A stretch of 64,000 nucleotides of DNA from Roseomonas aeriglobus (GCA_016937575.1 JAFHKN010000002.1:3221001-3285000), one strand, 5' to 3'; counted from the first letter of the stretch, positions 1-9,763 are shown. Made by a program: numbers and translations. Notes: a model not told the origin generated them from the sequence alone.

Positions 1-410
<410 letters not shown>

Positions 411-506
411 CCCGCCGATCCGAAGCGGCGCGGGTTCGGATCGACAAGCCAGCCTTCATCATGGCCCGGCCCCGACCATGATTAAGCGCGCCCTGCGAAC
501 AGGGTT

Positions 507-3281
507 ATGCGCGGCGATGCGGTAACAACCGTTGGATGTATTGCGTCGAAAATGCATTCATCTGTTACCCCGACCGTAATGAACACGGGCCGCACGGGCG
601 GATATGGCAGGAAGACTGAATTGAAGAGCAAGGATATTCACGCGACGACGCCGGCCACCGATCATGGGCATACGGGGCCGCCCGCTTGCGTGCAGGTTCG
701 CGGCGCGCGCCAGAATAACCTCAAGAATGTTGACGTCGATGTACCGCGCGACGCCTTCGTAGTGTTCACCGGCATATCGGGCTCGGGCAAGTCATCGCTC
801 GCGTTCGGCACCCTTTATGCCGAAGCCCAGCGGCGTTATCTGGAATCGGTTGCGCCCTATGCCCGTCGCCTGATCGACCAGGCCGGCGTGCCGGAGGTCG
901 ATGCGATCGACGGTTTGCCGCCTGCGGTCGCGTTACAGCAGCAGCGCGGCTCGGCCAATGCGCGATCCTCGGTCGGCAGCGTGGCGACTCTCTCCAGCCT
1001 GGTGCGGATGCTCTATTCGCGCGTCGGCGAATATCCGCGCCGTCAGCCCATGCTCTATGCGGAGGATTTCTCGCCCAACACGGTCGCCGGCGCCTGCCCG
1101 ACCTGTCACGGCATCGGGCGCGTCTATGACGCGACCGAAGAAACGATGGTGCCCGATGACACGCTGACGATCCGGGAACGCGCAGTCGCCGCTTGGCCGG
1201 CGGCATGGCATGGCCAGAATCTGCGCGATATCCTCGTGTCGCTCGGCTATGACGTCGACACGCCGTGGCGCGATCTGCCGAAGAAGGATCGCGACTGGAT
1301 TCTCTTTACCGACGAGGCGCCGACGGTGCCGGTCTATGCGGGCCTGACGCCCGAACAGACCCGGACGGCGCTCAAGCGCGGCATGGAGCCGAGCTACCAG
1401 GGCACCTTCACCGGCGCGCGTCGCTATGTGCTGGAAACCTTCGCCAACACTAAAAGCGCGCTGATGAAGAAGCGCGTCTCGCAATATATCATCGGCCGGG
1501 ATTGCCCGACCTGCGACGGCAAGCGCCTGAAGCGCGAAGCCCTGTCGGTCAAATTCGCCGGCCTCGACATTGCCGAGTTCGGTGACCTGACGGTGCTCAA
1601 GCTGAAGGACTTGCTGATGCCCGTCGCGCAGGGCGGGTATGGGGCGGTCTCCGCCCCATCAAAGGGCCATGTTCTGGACAAAGCGGCCCGCGATGCAGCG
1701 GTCGAACAACGGGTTGCGGCGGGCGGCTCTGCGCACAAGAGCGCGCCCGACGTACGCCGCACCCCCAATCTCTCCGACGAAAAGCGGATCGCCGCCCAAC
1801 GCCTTGCCTGCGAATTGATCGAGCGGCTGGAGCCGCTGATCGATCTTGGCCTTGGCTACATTTCGCTCGACCGCAGCACGCCGACGCTCTCCTCCGGAGA
1901 ACTGCAGCGCTTGCGGCTTGCCACGCAATTGTCGTCACAGCTTTTCGGCGTGGTCTATGTGCTTGACGAGCCTTCGGCAGGGTTGCACCCGGCAGATGGC
2001 GAAGCTTTGCTCACCATCCTCGAGCGTCTCAAGGCGGCGGGCAACTCCCTGTTCGTCGTCGAACATGATCTCGACGTGATCCGCCGCGCGGAATGGCTCG
2101 TCGATGTCGGACCAGGAGCCGGGGAAAAGGGCGGTGAAGTCCTCTACAGCGGGCCGATCGAGGGGCTTGCCGACGTCGAGACTTCGATCACCCGCCGCTA
2201 CCTGTTCGCAGAACCGCTCCGCAGTGAGCGCACACCGCGCGATCCCAAGGGATGGCTACGTCTGGAAGGGATCAGCCGGAACAATCTCCATGGTCTCGAC
2301 GTCGAGTTTCCCATCGGCTGCTTCACCGCTGTCACCGGCGTTTCGGGATCGGGCAAGTCCAGTCTTGTCAGTCAGGCGCTGCCCGAGCTCGTCACGGAAC
2401 ACCTCGGCGGGTCCCCCGTGGCCGAGGAGGAGGATATCGATCCGCTGCTCGATGTTGCGCAGAACGACACTGAAGGACGCATTGTCGCAGGCATGGAGCA
2501 TGTTCACAGGCTGGTGCGGGTCGATCAGAAACCGATCGGCCGCACGCCGCGCTCGAACCTGTCCACCTACAGCGGCATGTTCGACCATGTGCGACGGATC
2601 TTCGCTGATACGCCGCTCGCCCGCCGGCGGCACTACAACCCGGGAAGGTTCTCGTTCAACGTCGCGCAAGGCCGCTGCCCTGTGTGCGAGGGCGAGGGGT
2701 ACGTCATGGTGGAGCTGCTGTTCCTGCCGAGCGTTTTTGCCCCGTGCTCGACCTGTCATGGCTCTCGCTACAACCCGCAAACGCTCGAAGTCGAATGGAA
2801 CGGGCGCAATATCGCCCAGGTGCTCGAACTGACGGTCGACGATGCGTGCGATTTCTTCGCTGGCGAGGCATCTGTGATGCGCTCCCTCGACATATTGCGG
2901 GAGATCGGTCTTGGCTATCTGAGGCTCGGTCAACCGGCGACCGAGCTGTCTGGCGGGGAGGCGCAGCGCATCAAGCTGGCGACTGAACTGCAACGCGCTC
3001 AACGCGGCAACACGATCTACATCCTCGACGAGCCAACTTCGGGGCTTCACCCCTCCGATGGCGACCGGCTGATGCGACACCTGCAGGGCCTCGTGGACGC
3101 CGGCAATACCGTCGTAGTCGTCGAACATGACATGCGCGCCATCATACAGGCGGACTGGGTCATCGACCTGGGACCGGGGGCCGGGGAAGATGGGGGTCGT
3201 ATCGTTGCCAGCGGCGTCCCCGGCGTCGTTGCGGAAGCGGAAGGCAGTCTCACCGCCCGCTATCTCAAGGCAGCGCTGTAG
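507..3281 (+). CDS. UvrA-family ABC ATPase (excinuclease subunit A paralogue)
   Basis: This 924-residue protein has the full UvrA layout: two ABC ATPase halves, each with Walker A ([11 protein letters not shown] near residue 90; [10 protein letters not shown] in the second half), a signature ([18 protein letters not shown]) and Walker B ([22 protein letters not shown]). It has zinc-type CxxC pairs (CPTCHG, CPTCDG, CPVCEG, CSTCHG). The chain is close to the usual UvrA length of about 940, but its insertion domains and the LSSGE signature fit the UvrA2/DrrC-like branch linked to drug or DNA-adduct tolerance better than housekeeping UvrA. The start is uncertain: homology begins near residue 60, and a TTG at 621 preceded by AGGAAG is a good alternative to the ATG at 507. 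A strong hairpin terminator follows. The gene stands alone, without uvrB or uvrC nearby. Confidence 0.9.
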   Translation: MRGDAVTTVGCIASKMHSSVTPTVMNTGRTGGYGRKTELKSKDIHATTPATDHGHTGPPACVQVRGARQNNLKNVDVDVPRDAFVVFTGISGSGKSSLAFGTLYAEAQRRYLESVAPYARRLIDQAGVPEVDAIDGLPPAVALQQQRGSANARSSVGSVATLSSLVRMLYSRVGEYPRRQPMLYAEDFSPNTVAGACPTCHGIGRVYDATEETMVPDDTLTIRERAVAAWPAAWHGQNLRDILVSLGYDVDTPWRDLPKKDRDWILFTDEAPTVPVYAGLTPEQTRTALKRGMEPSYQGTFTGARRYVLETFANTKSALMKKRVSQYIIGRDCPTCDGKRLKREALSVKFAGLDIAEFGDLTVLKLKDLLMPVAQGGYGAVSAPSKGHVLDKAARDAAVEQRVAAGGSAHKSAPDVRRTPNLSDEKRIAAQRLACELIERLEPLIDLGLGYISLDRSTPTLSSGELQRLRLATQLSSQLFGVVYVLDEPSAGLHPADGEALLTILERLKAAGNSLFVVEHDLDVIRRAEWLVDVGPGAGEKGGEVLYSGPIEGLADVETSITRRYLFAEPLRSERTPRDPKGWLRLEGISRNNLHGLDVEFPIGCFTAVTGVSGSGKSSLVSQALPELVTEHLGGSPVAEEEDIDPLLDVAQNDTEGRIVAGMEHVHRLVRVDQKPIGRTPRSNLSTYSGMFDHVRRIFADTPLARRRHYNPGRFSFNVAQGRCPVCEGEGYVMVELLFLPSVFAPCSTCHGSRYNPQTLEVEWNGRNIAQVLELTVDDACDFFAGEASVMRSLDILREIGLGYLRLGQPATELSGGEAQRIKLATELQRAQRGNTIYILDEPTSGLHPSDGDRLMRHLQGLVDAGNTVVVVEHDMRAIIQADWVIDLGPGAGEDGGRIVASGVPGVVAEAEGSLTARYLKAAL

Positions 3282-3438
3282 GTCGTAAATCTGGCCGAAC
3301 GCACGTTCGACCAGGCGCATCTCGACCACACGTTGGATTGGGTCGAATCTGGAAGCGGGAGCCGGCGATGTGTCACCGCGGCTGACGCGGCTTAGGGTTT
3401 GAGTGCCCGTCAGGTGCGCGGTGTTCGTGTGATACGCG

Positions 3439-3475
3439 GCGTGGCGGACGGCCAATCGCTGGCCATCCGCCACGC
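3439..3475. terminator. Bidirectional hairpin terminator
   Basis: GCGTGGCGGA-C-GGCCA pairs with TGGCC-A-TCCGCCACGC around a 5-nt loop (ATCGC): 15 pairs and one C/A mismatch. It lies between the uvrA-like gene (plus) and the PfpI gene (minus), which converge. A T-rich stretch (TTGCTTTG) follows on the plus strand. The remaining bases of 3282-3538 show no gene. Confidence 0.7.
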
Positions 3476-3538
3476 TTGCTTTGTGCGGACCTTCTCCACG
3501 GAGAGGGCCCTCACATGGTTTCGTCGAAATGCCCCGCC

Positions 3539-4108
3539 TTAATTCCCTGCTGCGGGCGCTGCGCCGACACCTTCTGCGATTTCCTCAACGAGTTTGGCAC
3601 AGAAGGCGGGCAAATCATTGGGATCGCGGCTGGTAACAAGACCGTTGTCGACCACGACTTCCTCATTGGTCCATGCGCCGCCGGCGTTCTCGATATCGAC
3701 CTTCAGCGTCGGGTACGACGTCAAGGTGCGACCCTCAAGCACGCCCGCCTCGATCAATGTCCAGGGTGCATGGCATATAGCCGCAACAGGTTTTTTCTGA
3801 TCGAAGAAAGCCCGGATGAAACCAATTGCCTCGACGCTGCCGCGCAGCTTGTCGGCACCGACAGTCCCTCCGGGCACAACAAGTCCGTCGAAATCGTCGG
3901 CTTTCACCTCGGAAAACGTCTTGTCGATAGTAAAGCTGGCGCCTTCGTCAAGATCGCTATTGACTGTGCGAGCCTTGCCCGGTTCAAAACTGACCACGGT
4001 CACTTTGCCACCAGCGTCCTCGACAGCTTGCTTGGGCTTCGAGAATTCTGGTTCTTCCGTCCCGCGGGGTGAGATCAGGATGGCAACCGATTTGCCTTCC
4101 AAAGTCAT
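3539..4108 (-). CDS. DJ-1/PfpI family protein (type 1 glutamine amidotransferase-like)
   Basis: This 189-residue single-domain protein has the PfpI core: VAILISPRGTEEPE at the N-terminus supplies the acidic residue (E18/E19), and AAICHAPW gives the nucleophile elbow with Cys112 followed by His113. GLVVPGG precedes it, as in PfpI, YhbO and YraA. Members act as chaperones, glyoxalase III-like enzymes or proposed protein deglycases under carbonyl stress. It is 31 bases downstream of the formaldehyde-dehydrogenase gene on the same strand (4140-5279), so they probably form one transcript. A second, more Hsp31-like DJ-1 protein is encoded at 7831-8625. Which DJ-1 activity it has cannot be told from sequence. 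Confidence 0.85.
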   Translation of the reverse strand: MTLEGKSVAILISPRGTEEPEFSKPKQAVEDAGGKVTVVSFEPGKARTVNSDLDEGASFTIDKTFSEVKADDFDGLVVPGGTVGADKLRGSVEAIGFIRAFFDQKKPVAAICHAPWTLIEAGVLEGRTLTSYPTLKVDIENAGGAWTNEEVVVDNGLVTSRDPNDLPAFCAKLVEEIAEGVGAAPAAGN

Positions 4109-4139
4109 AATTTACTTCCTATTCCGTCGAAGACTAAGG

Positions 4140-5279
4140 TCAGGTGCCCGGCTTGAGCACGACCTTCGTCCAGCCAGCATCGCGCTCGTCGAAATGCTTG
4201 TAGGCGTCTGGTGCCTGATCAAGCGGCAGTCGGTGCGAGATGATTTGGGCAGGATTGGCCCGGCCTTGTTCGATAAGCTTCATCAGTCGCCGGTTGTAGT
4301 GCTTTACATTGCACTGGCCGGTGCCGATCTTCTGGCCCTTGAACCAGAAGTTACCGAAGTCGAACGCCATCTTGCCTTCCTTCTGGAGATCATCGGGCGC
4401 GTTCGGGTCTTCCGGAATGAACACGCCGACGACACCGATGCCGCCGGTGGCCTTCGTGCTTTTGACGAGGCAGTTCATCGTGTAATTGCTGCGCTCCTTG
4501 CCGTGGCGATCGCAACACTGATACCCGACCGCCTCGACCCCCCGGTCGGTCCCGAGGCCGCCGGTCGCGTCAAGGATCTGCTGGGCGGGATCGCCCTTGC
4601 GCATGTCGATCGGAATAGCGCCCATCGCCTCGGCCAGTTTCAGGCGGTCATCGTGAGAATCGACCACGAAGATCTGAGAGGCACCACGAATTTCGGCTGA
4701 ATGCGCGGCCATCAAACCGACCGGACCAGCGCCGTAGATCGCGATGCTTTCTCCAGGCACGAAACCTGACAGTTCGACGCCATGCCAACCCGTCGGGAAA
4801 ATGTCGGAGAGCATGACATAGTCATCCTCCTTCTCCTCAGCGTCCTCAGGCAGCTTCAAACAATTGAAGTCCGCATAAGGAACGCGCATCAACTCGGCCT
4901 GACCACCTTGCCACGGACCCATCTCGGCAAAGCCATACGCTGCGCCGGCGGTTCCAGGATTGGTCGTGAGGCAAAAACCCGTCAGACCGCGTTCGCAATT
5001 CTCGCAGAAACCGCAACCGACGTTGAACGGCAAGCACACGCGATCGCCCTTCTTGATACGATCTACGGCAGAGCCGACTTCGACGACTTCGCCAAGGTTT
5101 TCGTGACCGAAGACCCTGCCCTTCTCGAAGCTGGTACGCCCCTCATACATGTGAAGGTCCGACCCGCAGATATTGGTCGTGGTCAGCCGGATGATAACAT
5201 CGGTCTGCTTTTCGATCTTGGGATCATCGATGGTATTGACGGAAACATCTTTGGGCCCGTTGTACACGACAGCTTTCAC
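4140..5279 (-). CDS. Glutathione-independent formaldehyde dehydrogenase-like zinc alcohol dehydrogenase
   Basis: This 379-residue medium-chain dehydrogenase has catalytic zinc ligands Cys38 (NICGSDLH) and His59/Glu60 (FGHEN). The structural-zinc quartet is Cys89, Cys92, Cys95 and Cys103 (GCGFCENCERGLTGFC). A Rossmann GAGPVG motif (AIYGAGPVGLMAA) binds NAD. The insertion after the Rossmann fold with VGYQCCDRHGKE and the FNVGCGFC block are typical of the Pseudomonas putida FdhA-type enzyme, which oxidises formaldehyde and related aldehydes with a tightly bound cofactor and no glutathione. The length matches the family (about 390-400) within a few residues. The ATG at 5279 begins the conserved MKAVVYNGP block. 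It is first in a two-gene unit with pfpI. Confidence 0.9.
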   Translation of the reverse strand: MKAVVYNGPKDVSVNTIDDPKIEKQTDVIIRLTTTNICGSDLHMYEGRTSFEKGRVFGHENLGEVVEVGSAVDRIKKGDRVCLPFNVGCGFCENCERGLTGFCLTTNPGTAGAAYGFAEMGPWQGGQAELMRVPYADFNCLKLPEDAEEKEDDYVMLSDIFPTGWHGVELSGFVPGESIAIYGAGPVGLMAAHSAEIRGASQIFVVDSHDDRLKLAEAMGAIPIDMRKGDPAQQILDATGGLGTDRGVEAVGYQCCDRHGKERSNYTMNCLVKSTKATGGIGVVGVFIPEDPNAPDDLQKEGKMAFDFGNFWFKGQKIGTGQCNVKHYNRRLMKLIEQGRANPAQIISHRLPLDQAPDAYKHFDERDAGWTKVVLKPGT

Positions 5280-5584
5280 GGATCTTTTCCTTTCGCAATT
5301 CTTCGCAACGCGTCATCAAATCGAGAGCTTGCTGATGATCCGGGCCATCGCAACGGCGGAGGACATCGCACCCTTCCAAATGATCTCAGTTTTTGAACCT
5401 TCTGCTATCTGAGAGGCTCCTTCCCGGAGGGGCATCTTGGGATCGTTTCACGGCGCTTTTCTGAATGACTGGGCCAGAACGGCCGAAAAACGCTCTAAAC
5501 GGAGGCGACCCGCGCCGCGCGGGAGGCGCGCCCGCCGCCATCGACTAAGCGGGTACCGCCGCGCCCGGCACCGCGCTCCAAGGC
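5280..5584. other. Intergenic region, no gene seen
   Basis: These 305 bases separate the formaldehyde-dehydrogenase start (5279, minus) from the end of the GlcG-like gene (5585, minus). They should contain the promoter for the dehydrogenase-pfpI unit. No ORF with family features and no clear palindromic operator was found. The part near 5510-5560 is very GC-rich with short inverted repeats that may terminate the GlcG transcript. Confidence 0.4.
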
Positions 5585-6004
5585 TCAGCCGAGCGCGAAC
5601 GCCTGCCCCGCCGCTTCGGCCACGCCATGGTCCTGCTTGCCGGTGCCGCCCGACACGCCCACCGCGCCGATCACCGTCTCGCCCTCCTTGATCGGCACGC
5701 CCCCGGCGAAGATCATCACCTTGCCGTCGTTGGAGGCATGGATGCCGTAGAAGTCGGCGCCCGGCTGAGCGAGCTTCGCCAGCGCCTTGGTCTCGACGTC
5801 GAACGCGCGCGCCGTCCACGCCTTGGTGATCGCGATGTCGACGCTGCCGCGCCACGCATCGTCCATCCGCGCGAACGCTAGGAGGCAGCCGCCCGCGTCC
5901 ACCACCGCGATGTTCGACGGGCTGCCGATCCGCTCGGCCTCCGCGATCCCCGCATCGATGATCGTCCGCGCGTCGTTCAGGTCGAGTGTCTGGATGGTGT
6001 GCAT
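5585..6004 (-). CDS. GlcG/HbpS family protein (DUF336)
   Basis: The 139-residue product shows the GlcG/HbpS fold markers: an N-terminal helix (LNDARTIIDAGIAEAERIG), NIAVVDAGG, LLAFARMDDAW, the conserved ITKAWTARAF helix, FAGGVPIKEGETVIGAVGVSGG and a C-terminal AEAAGQAF. Family members bind haem or act with oxidised small molecules; GlcG lies next to glycolate oxidase and HbpS senses redox stress. The ATG at 6004 is chosen because GGAG lies just upstream and the homology starts there; a longer in-frame start at 6067 adds only low-complexity residues. It ends the gene series that begins at 8625. The substrate is unknown. Confidence 0.82.
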   Translation of the reverse strand: MHTIQTLDLNDARTIIDAGIAEAERIGSPSNIAVVDAGGCLLAFARMDDAWRGSVDIAITKAWTARAFDVETKALAKLAQPGADFYGIHASNDGKVMIFAGGVPIKEGETVIGAVGVSGGTGKQDHGVAEAAGQAFALG

Positions 6005-6108
6005 GGCGTGTCTCCGTGGCCAGTTCGGGGAAAACCGCTCAACACCGCCGCGCCCGCCCCCCCCCACGCGGGCGATGAGAGCGAAGCGCTAGGCTGCTGA
6101 CCGCTCCG

Positions 6109-6402
6109 CTATTTCGCGGCCAGCAGGGTGAACTTGTGAATCTGCGGCGGTTCAGAGAACAGTTCTTCTGCCTTGTCCATCAGTGCGGCGGCAACCTTGC
6201 CGTCGAGATGGGCCTGCCGATCCTCCTCTGTGTCGAACGTATCGAAGATCGCGTACGCACCGGGACCTTCCTCGATCGCATACCAGGTCAGAGTGCCCGG
6301 CTCAGCTTGAACGAGCGGCAATGCCGAGGTCAGGAAATCGGCGACATCGCGCTCCTTTCCGGGCTTGGCCTTCAGTGGTACATACAGGGCAAGCTTGGGC
6401 AT
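6109..6402 (-). CDS. YgiN/ABM-type putative quinol monooxygenase
   Basis: This 97-residue ferredoxin-like antibiotic-biosynthesis-monooxygenase (ABM) protein has LYVPLKAKPGKERDV at the first strand-helix, then PLVQAEPGTLTWYAIEE and YAIFDTFDTEEDRQAHLDGKVA, the classic ABM order. Such small dimeric proteins oxidise quinols or bind them without a cofactor. The start at 6402 has a GAGGAG ribosome-binding site 7 bases upstream; the 9-codon extension to 6429 lacks one. It sits 111 bases below the SDR gene and 104 bases above the GlcG-like gene on the same strand. A second ABM gene lies at 7463-7759 in the same series. Confidence 0.83.
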   Translation of the reverse strand: MPKLALYVPLKAKPGKERDVADFLTSALPLVQAEPGTLTWYAIEEGPGAYAIFDTFDTEEDRQAHLDGKVAAALMDKAEELFSEPPQIHKFTLLAAK

Positions 6403-6513
6403 AAATGACTCCTCAAGTGAAACGGACAAATACCATTCGGCAAAGTAACGGACGAGCCGGCCGGTACGTTCCCCATGAGGCGGAGCACACGCGGCCCCGC
6501 CTCCTCGTCGAGA

Positions 6514-7254
6514 TCAGAACTCCTGTGCGGTCGGCCGGATGACGATCGCGTTGATGTCGACGTCATCAGGTTGTTCGACAGCGAACGCGATAGCACGCGC
6601 CACCGATGCCGCCGGGATGGCCTGCTTGTAGAAGTCCAGCACCGTCTCAGCAGCCGTACCCGACGTCGTGAACTTCAGGTCGCTCTCGACGGCTCCGGGC
6701 TCGATCGACGTGACGCGGACCTTCTCGCCCACCTCTTGGCGAAGACCTTCGCTGATCGCGCTGACGGCGAACTTGGTGCCGGAATAGACCGTGCCGCCCG
6801 GGGCGAAGACCTTGATGCCGGCGACCGAACTCAGGTTGATGATGTGGCCGCTGCCCTGCTCCAGGAAGCCGGGAAGAGCCGCGGCGATGCCGTAGAGCGT
6901 GCCCTTCAAATTGACGTCGATCATCTGGTCCCACTCGTCGGTGTTGACCTCGGCCATCGGACGGATCGGCATCAGACCGGCGTTGTTGATCAGTACGTCG
7001 AGACGGCCGAAGTCGGCGACGATCGCGGCGACGACGGACTGGACCGCCGACTTGTCAGTGACGTCAAGCGCATAGGCGCGTGCCGTTCCGCCGTTCTCGG
7101 CGATCTGCGCGACGACCTCGTCGAGCTTGTCCTTGCGCCGTGCGGCGATGGCCACCTTGGCGCCGCGTTCAGCGAGAAGCCGCGCGGTTTCCGCGCCGAT
7201 ACCGGTGCTGCCGCCGGTGATGAGAACAACCTTGCCTTCGATGCCTTTGGTCAT
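6514..7254 (-). CDS. SDR family NAD(P)-dependent oxidoreductase
   Basis: This 246-residue classical short-chain dehydrogenase has the cofactor motif GGSTGIG near residues 14-20, NNAG near residue 90, the catalytic Ser in NLSSVAG and the YSGTKFA active-site Tyr-x3-Lys. The length is typical. The cofactor is probably NADP(H), because AARRKDKLDE follows the second strand with basic residues. It lies in a minus-strand series with quinone-type monooxygenases and a DJ-1 protein, all divergent from a LysR gene, so the substrate may be a reactive carbonyl or quinone; that is inference. Downstream genes are 111 bases away, upstream ones 18 bases. Confidence 0.88.
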   Translation of the reverse strand: MTKGIEGKVVLITGGSTGIGAETARLLAERGAKVAIAARRKDKLDEVVAQIAENGGTARAYALDVTDKSAVQSVVAAIVADFGRLDVLINNAGLMPIRPMAEVNTDEWDQMIDVNLKGTLYGIAAALPGFLEQGSGHIINLSSVAGIKVFAPGGTVYSGTKFAVSAISEGLRQEVGEKVRVTSIEPGAVESDLKFTTSGTAAETVLDFYKQAIPAASVARAIAFAVEQPDDVDINAIVIRPTAQEF

Positions 7255-7272
7255 GACTGTGTGTCCTTGATT

Positions 7273-7452
7273 TCAGATGTTGATTTTCCGCTGGATCGCG
7301 GCCCCGCGCCAGCGGTAGCCGCCGCGTGGATAAACGAGGCCAATAAGGCCCAGGCGAAGCGCAGGTGCCAACAGGCCGATCATCCGCAGCTCCTCTACGT
7401 AGAACGGTTGTGCCAGCAGCGCCGACCCCACCCATTCTTTAAGCTTGCCCAT
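7273..7452 (-). CDS. Small hypothetical protein (59 aa)
   Basis: This ATG-started small ORF is preceded by GAGGGTG and fits between the ABM gene (stop 10 bases upstream) and the SDR gene (start 18 bases downstream) on the same strand. The product begins MGKLKEWVGSALL, has a hydrophobic middle (MIGLLAPALRLGLIGLVYP) that could be one membrane helix, and ends in a basic tail. The family is not recognised. The tight packing and ribosome-binding site favour a real gene, but 59 codons in GC-rich DNA can arise by chance. Confidence 0.5.
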   Translation of the reverse strand: MGKLKEWVGSALLAQPFYVEELRMIGLLAPALRLGLIGLVYPRGGYRWRGAAIQRKINI

Positions 7453-7462
7453 GGCAGCACCC

Positions 7463-7759
7463 TCAGGTCGCGGAGACGGGGTTGAGGACGAACGCGCCGC
7501 GCTCGGCCAGATCGCCGATCTCAGAGAGGTAGTTCTGGAAGTGGGGCGTCGCGCGGTGGGCGGCAACTGCATCCGCGTCCGCGTACAGCTCGTCGAGGAC
7601 GAAGCGGTTCGGATCGCTCTGGTCCTGCCAGAGATCGTAGCGCAAATTGCCCGGCTCCGCACGGCTCGGCTTTAACATGGCGTCGAGCAGAGCGTGCAGG
7701 CGGTCGACGGTATCCGCACGGGCGGTGAGCACGGCGACGATCTTCACGTTGGCTGTCAT
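7463..7759 (-). CDS. YgiN/ABM-type putative quinol monooxygenase
   Basis: This 98-residue protein of the ABM superfamily starts MTANVKIVAVLTARAD, the family's first strand, followed by HALLDAMLKPSRAEPGNLRYDLWQDQSDPNRFVLDELYADADAVAAHRATPHFQNY, a textbook YgiN-like pattern including the conserved HxxTPHF. The start at 7759 has GAGGAA upstream; the longer frame to 7834 is not family-like. It is the second gene after the DJ-1 gene (72 bases) in a minus-strand series probably controlled by the LysR gene at 8739. The role is likely quinol or electrophile handling. Confidence 0.86.
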   Translation of the reverse strand: MTANVKIVAVLTARADTVDRLHALLDAMLKPSRAEPGNLRYDLWQDQSDPNRFVLDELYADADAVAAHRATPHFQNYLSEIGDLAERGAFVLNPVSAT

Positions 7760-7830
7760 GGCACCGTTCCTCGTCATGGTTATATGCGAAGCGGGGCGCA
7801 TCCTGAGCGCCCCGCCCGTCATCCTGGTAC

Positions 7831-8625
7831 TCACGCCGCGGCGCGATCGAGGGCTTCGATCAAAGCGTCGGCCATGGCCTGGTCCGACGCCGGATTCTGA
7901 CCCGTGATCAGCTCCCGGTCCACGACGACATTCGAAGCGAAGTTCTTGTCAGTGACCGAGACGTCGCCACCGGCCGAGAGCAGCGCCTTTTCCATGTCGA
8001 AGAAGAGCTCGCCCTTCAGCACTTGCTCCTCGGCGATCTTCTCCTCGCTCGCCGAGAAGACGGTCATGCGGTAGCCCGAGTAGATCCAGTCTCGCGCCAG
8101 GTCGGCCGCCCCGGCGTCATCGCCTTCCTCCAGCGCCTTGCGGAAGGCCGGAGCATCGTCGAGCGTAGCGACAACGGCTACCGGTCCGTGGCAGAGGAGC
8201 GCGGTCGGCTTGGCCGCCGTGTGGAAGTGACGGAGGATCGTGCCCGCGTCGTGGTCCTGCATCAGGTCGACGACGGGAGCGTGGCCGCCCGGCACGAACA
8301 CTCCGACGAAGCCGTCCAGGCCGCCCTCGACGACAGAGCGCAAGCTGCGGACGTCGTTCATCGCCGGGTGGCTGGCAAAAAAGTCCTTGGCGCGCTGGAA
8401 TGCCGTCTCATCGCCGCCAAAATGATCAACCGAAACGGAGACGGCGTCGATGTGTGGCTTGGCCCCATTGGGCGTGGCGAGAACAATATCATAGCCGGCG
8501 TCGAGCAGAGCCAGCGCGGGGACCGCCGTCTCGTTGAGATACTGACCGATCGTCGCGGTACCACCGCCACGCAGACCGATCTGCGTCGCGTTCGATCCAA
8601 GAACGAGAACCTGTCCCTTGCTCAT
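7831..8625 (-). CDS. DJ-1/PfpI family (Hsp31/glyoxalase III-like) protein
   Basis: This 264-residue protein is longer than simple PfpI proteins and resembles the Hsp31/ThiJ-like class. It has an N-terminal GQVLVLGSNATQIGLRGG, AVPALALLDAGYDIVLATPNG, GFVGVFVPGGHAPVVDL, and the nucleophile elbow PTALLCHGPVAVVATL with the active Cys followed by His. The family protects against methylglyoxal and related carbonyls. The start at 8625 is supported by GGAGG six bases upstream; the longer frame to 8685 runs through the promoter region. It is the first gene of the minus-strand series and divergent from the LysR gene at 8739. Confidence 0.85.
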   Translation of the reverse strand: MSKGQVLVLGSNATQIGLRGGGTATIGQYLNETAVPALALLDAGYDIVLATPNGAKPHIDAVSVSVDHFGGDETAFQRAKDFFASHPAMNDVRSLRSVVEGGLDGFVGVFVPGGHAPVVDLMQDHDAGTILRHFHTAAKPTALLCHGPVAVVATLDDAPAFRKALEEGDDAGAADLARDWIYSGYRMTVFSASEEKIAEEQVLKGELFFDMEKALLSAGGDVSVTDKNFASNVVVDRELITGQNPASDQAMADALIEALDRAAA

Positions 8626-8690
8626 CTGAACCTCCATGTTCGCGGCGTCCGTCGCCGATGGATGAGAAATGGGCCTTGTTGACATATTCT

Positions 8691-8705
8691 AGAAGTTTAT
8701 CTTCT
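8691..8705. promoter_or_regulatory. Candidate LysR operator in the 8625/8739 divergent promoter
   Basis: AGAAG-TTTAT-CTTCT is a perfect 5-bp inverted repeat with a 5-bp spacer in an AT-rich island of the 113-base divergent gap. It lies 66 bases upstream of the DJ-1 gene and 34 bases upstream of the LysR gene. LysR proteins bind such short dyads between their own gene and the target. Binding is inferred from position only. Confidence 0.45.
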
Positions 8706-8738
8706 TGATTTCAGATATAAGTATGACAGTATAACTGC

Positions 8739-9674
8739 GTGCGCTATGATCTGAACCTGCTGCCGATCTTTGTCGCGTTGATGGAGGAGCGCAGCGTCAC
8801 GCGGGCCGCCGAGCGCATGGGCATGACACAGCCCGCCCTGTCTAACGCCCTATCGCGTCTACGACTAATGCTTCAGGACCAGCTGTTCGTCCGCGAGCGC
8901 TACGGCATCCAGCCGACCCCAATCGCGCTAGAACTCGCGCCGCTGATCGCCGAAGCGCTCGCACAGCTCGACGACGCGGTCCTCGGTCAGCAGGCCTTCG
9001 ACCCCGCACAGGCCGAACGCCTCTTCACCATCGCGCCGAACGGCTATGTCGAATTCGTCCTCGTCCCCGCGGTCGTGGCGCGACTGCAGAAAGTCGCACC
9101 CGGCATTAAGCTCCGCCTGACCCCCTACGGCAACGATCTCGTTGAGACGGGCGTCGTGTCGGGCACGACGGCGCTCGTGCTGGGCCGCATCGTTGACCCG
9201 CCCGACAACCTCGTCGTCCAGCACCTGATGGACGAGGGGCTCGCCTGCGCCGTCCGCGCCGACCATCCGGACGTCGGCGATGCCATGACCCGCGAGCAGT
9301 TCGAGACGATGAAGCACGTCAACATCGTGCCGCCCGGACGGATGCGCGCCGGGCTCTTCCAGGCGCTGGCGCAGCAGCAGCTAAAGCGCGACGTCGCGAT
9401 CTCCGTGACCAACTTCTTCGCGGTCGCGGAGATGGTGGCGGTGACCGACTATTGCGCCACCTTGCCCTCGCTCATCTGCAGGCGGCTGATGCACGACCCC
9501 CGGCTGAAGATCCTGCCGGCCCCGGTCGACCTCGGCAGCTTCCCCGTCGAGATGGCCTGGCACGTCCGCTACCGGCACGATCCCGCACACCGCTGGCTGC
9601 GGACGCTGATCGGCGAGGTCATCACCGATCTCAAGGGAAAGACGGCAGCGGCAGCCACGCCGTCGCCAGCCTGA
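8739..9674 (+). CDS. LysR-family transcriptional regulator
   Basis: This 311-residue LysR regulator has an N-terminal winged helix-turn-helix (LNLLPIFVALMEERSVTRAAERMGMTQPALSNALSRLR) and a periplasmic-binding-like effector domain. The wording of the HTH (LLPIFVALMEERSVTRAAERMG, LQDQLFVRERYGIQPTPIA) is that of the NodD/LinR-like subgroup. The GTG at 8739 is the only start that gives the expected N-terminus. It is divergent from the DJ-1/ABM/SDR series and is 89 bases before the quinone oxidoreductase gene at 9764; it probably controls one or both. The inducer is unknown. Confidence 0.9.
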   Translation: MRYDLNLLPIFVALMEERSVTRAAERMGMTQPALSNALSRLRLMLQDQLFVRERYGIQPTPIALELAPLIAEALAQLDDAVLGQQAFDPAQAERLFTIAPNGYVEFVLVPAVVARLQKVAPGIKLRLTPYGNDLVETGVVSGTTALVLGRIVDPPDNLVVQHLMDEGLACAVRADHPDVGDAMTREQFETMKHVNIVPPGRMRAGLFQALAQQQLKRDVAISVTNFFAVAEMVAVTDYCATLPSLICRRLMHDPRLKILPAPVDLGSFPVEMAWHVRYRHDPAHRWLRTLIGEVITDLKGKTAAAATPSPA

Positions 9675-9763
9675 GGGACGCTGTCGGACCGGCAACGGCG
9701 GTTGTGCATATCCCCCGACTCACCAAGTATCGCTATATAGCCTCTGAAACGACAGGACTTATC

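Noticed and set aside
2256..3473. 405-codon minus-strand ORF opposite the uvrA-like gene
   Set aside because: No family features; it mirrors UvrA-coding sequence with high GC content and the plus-strand protein is certain.
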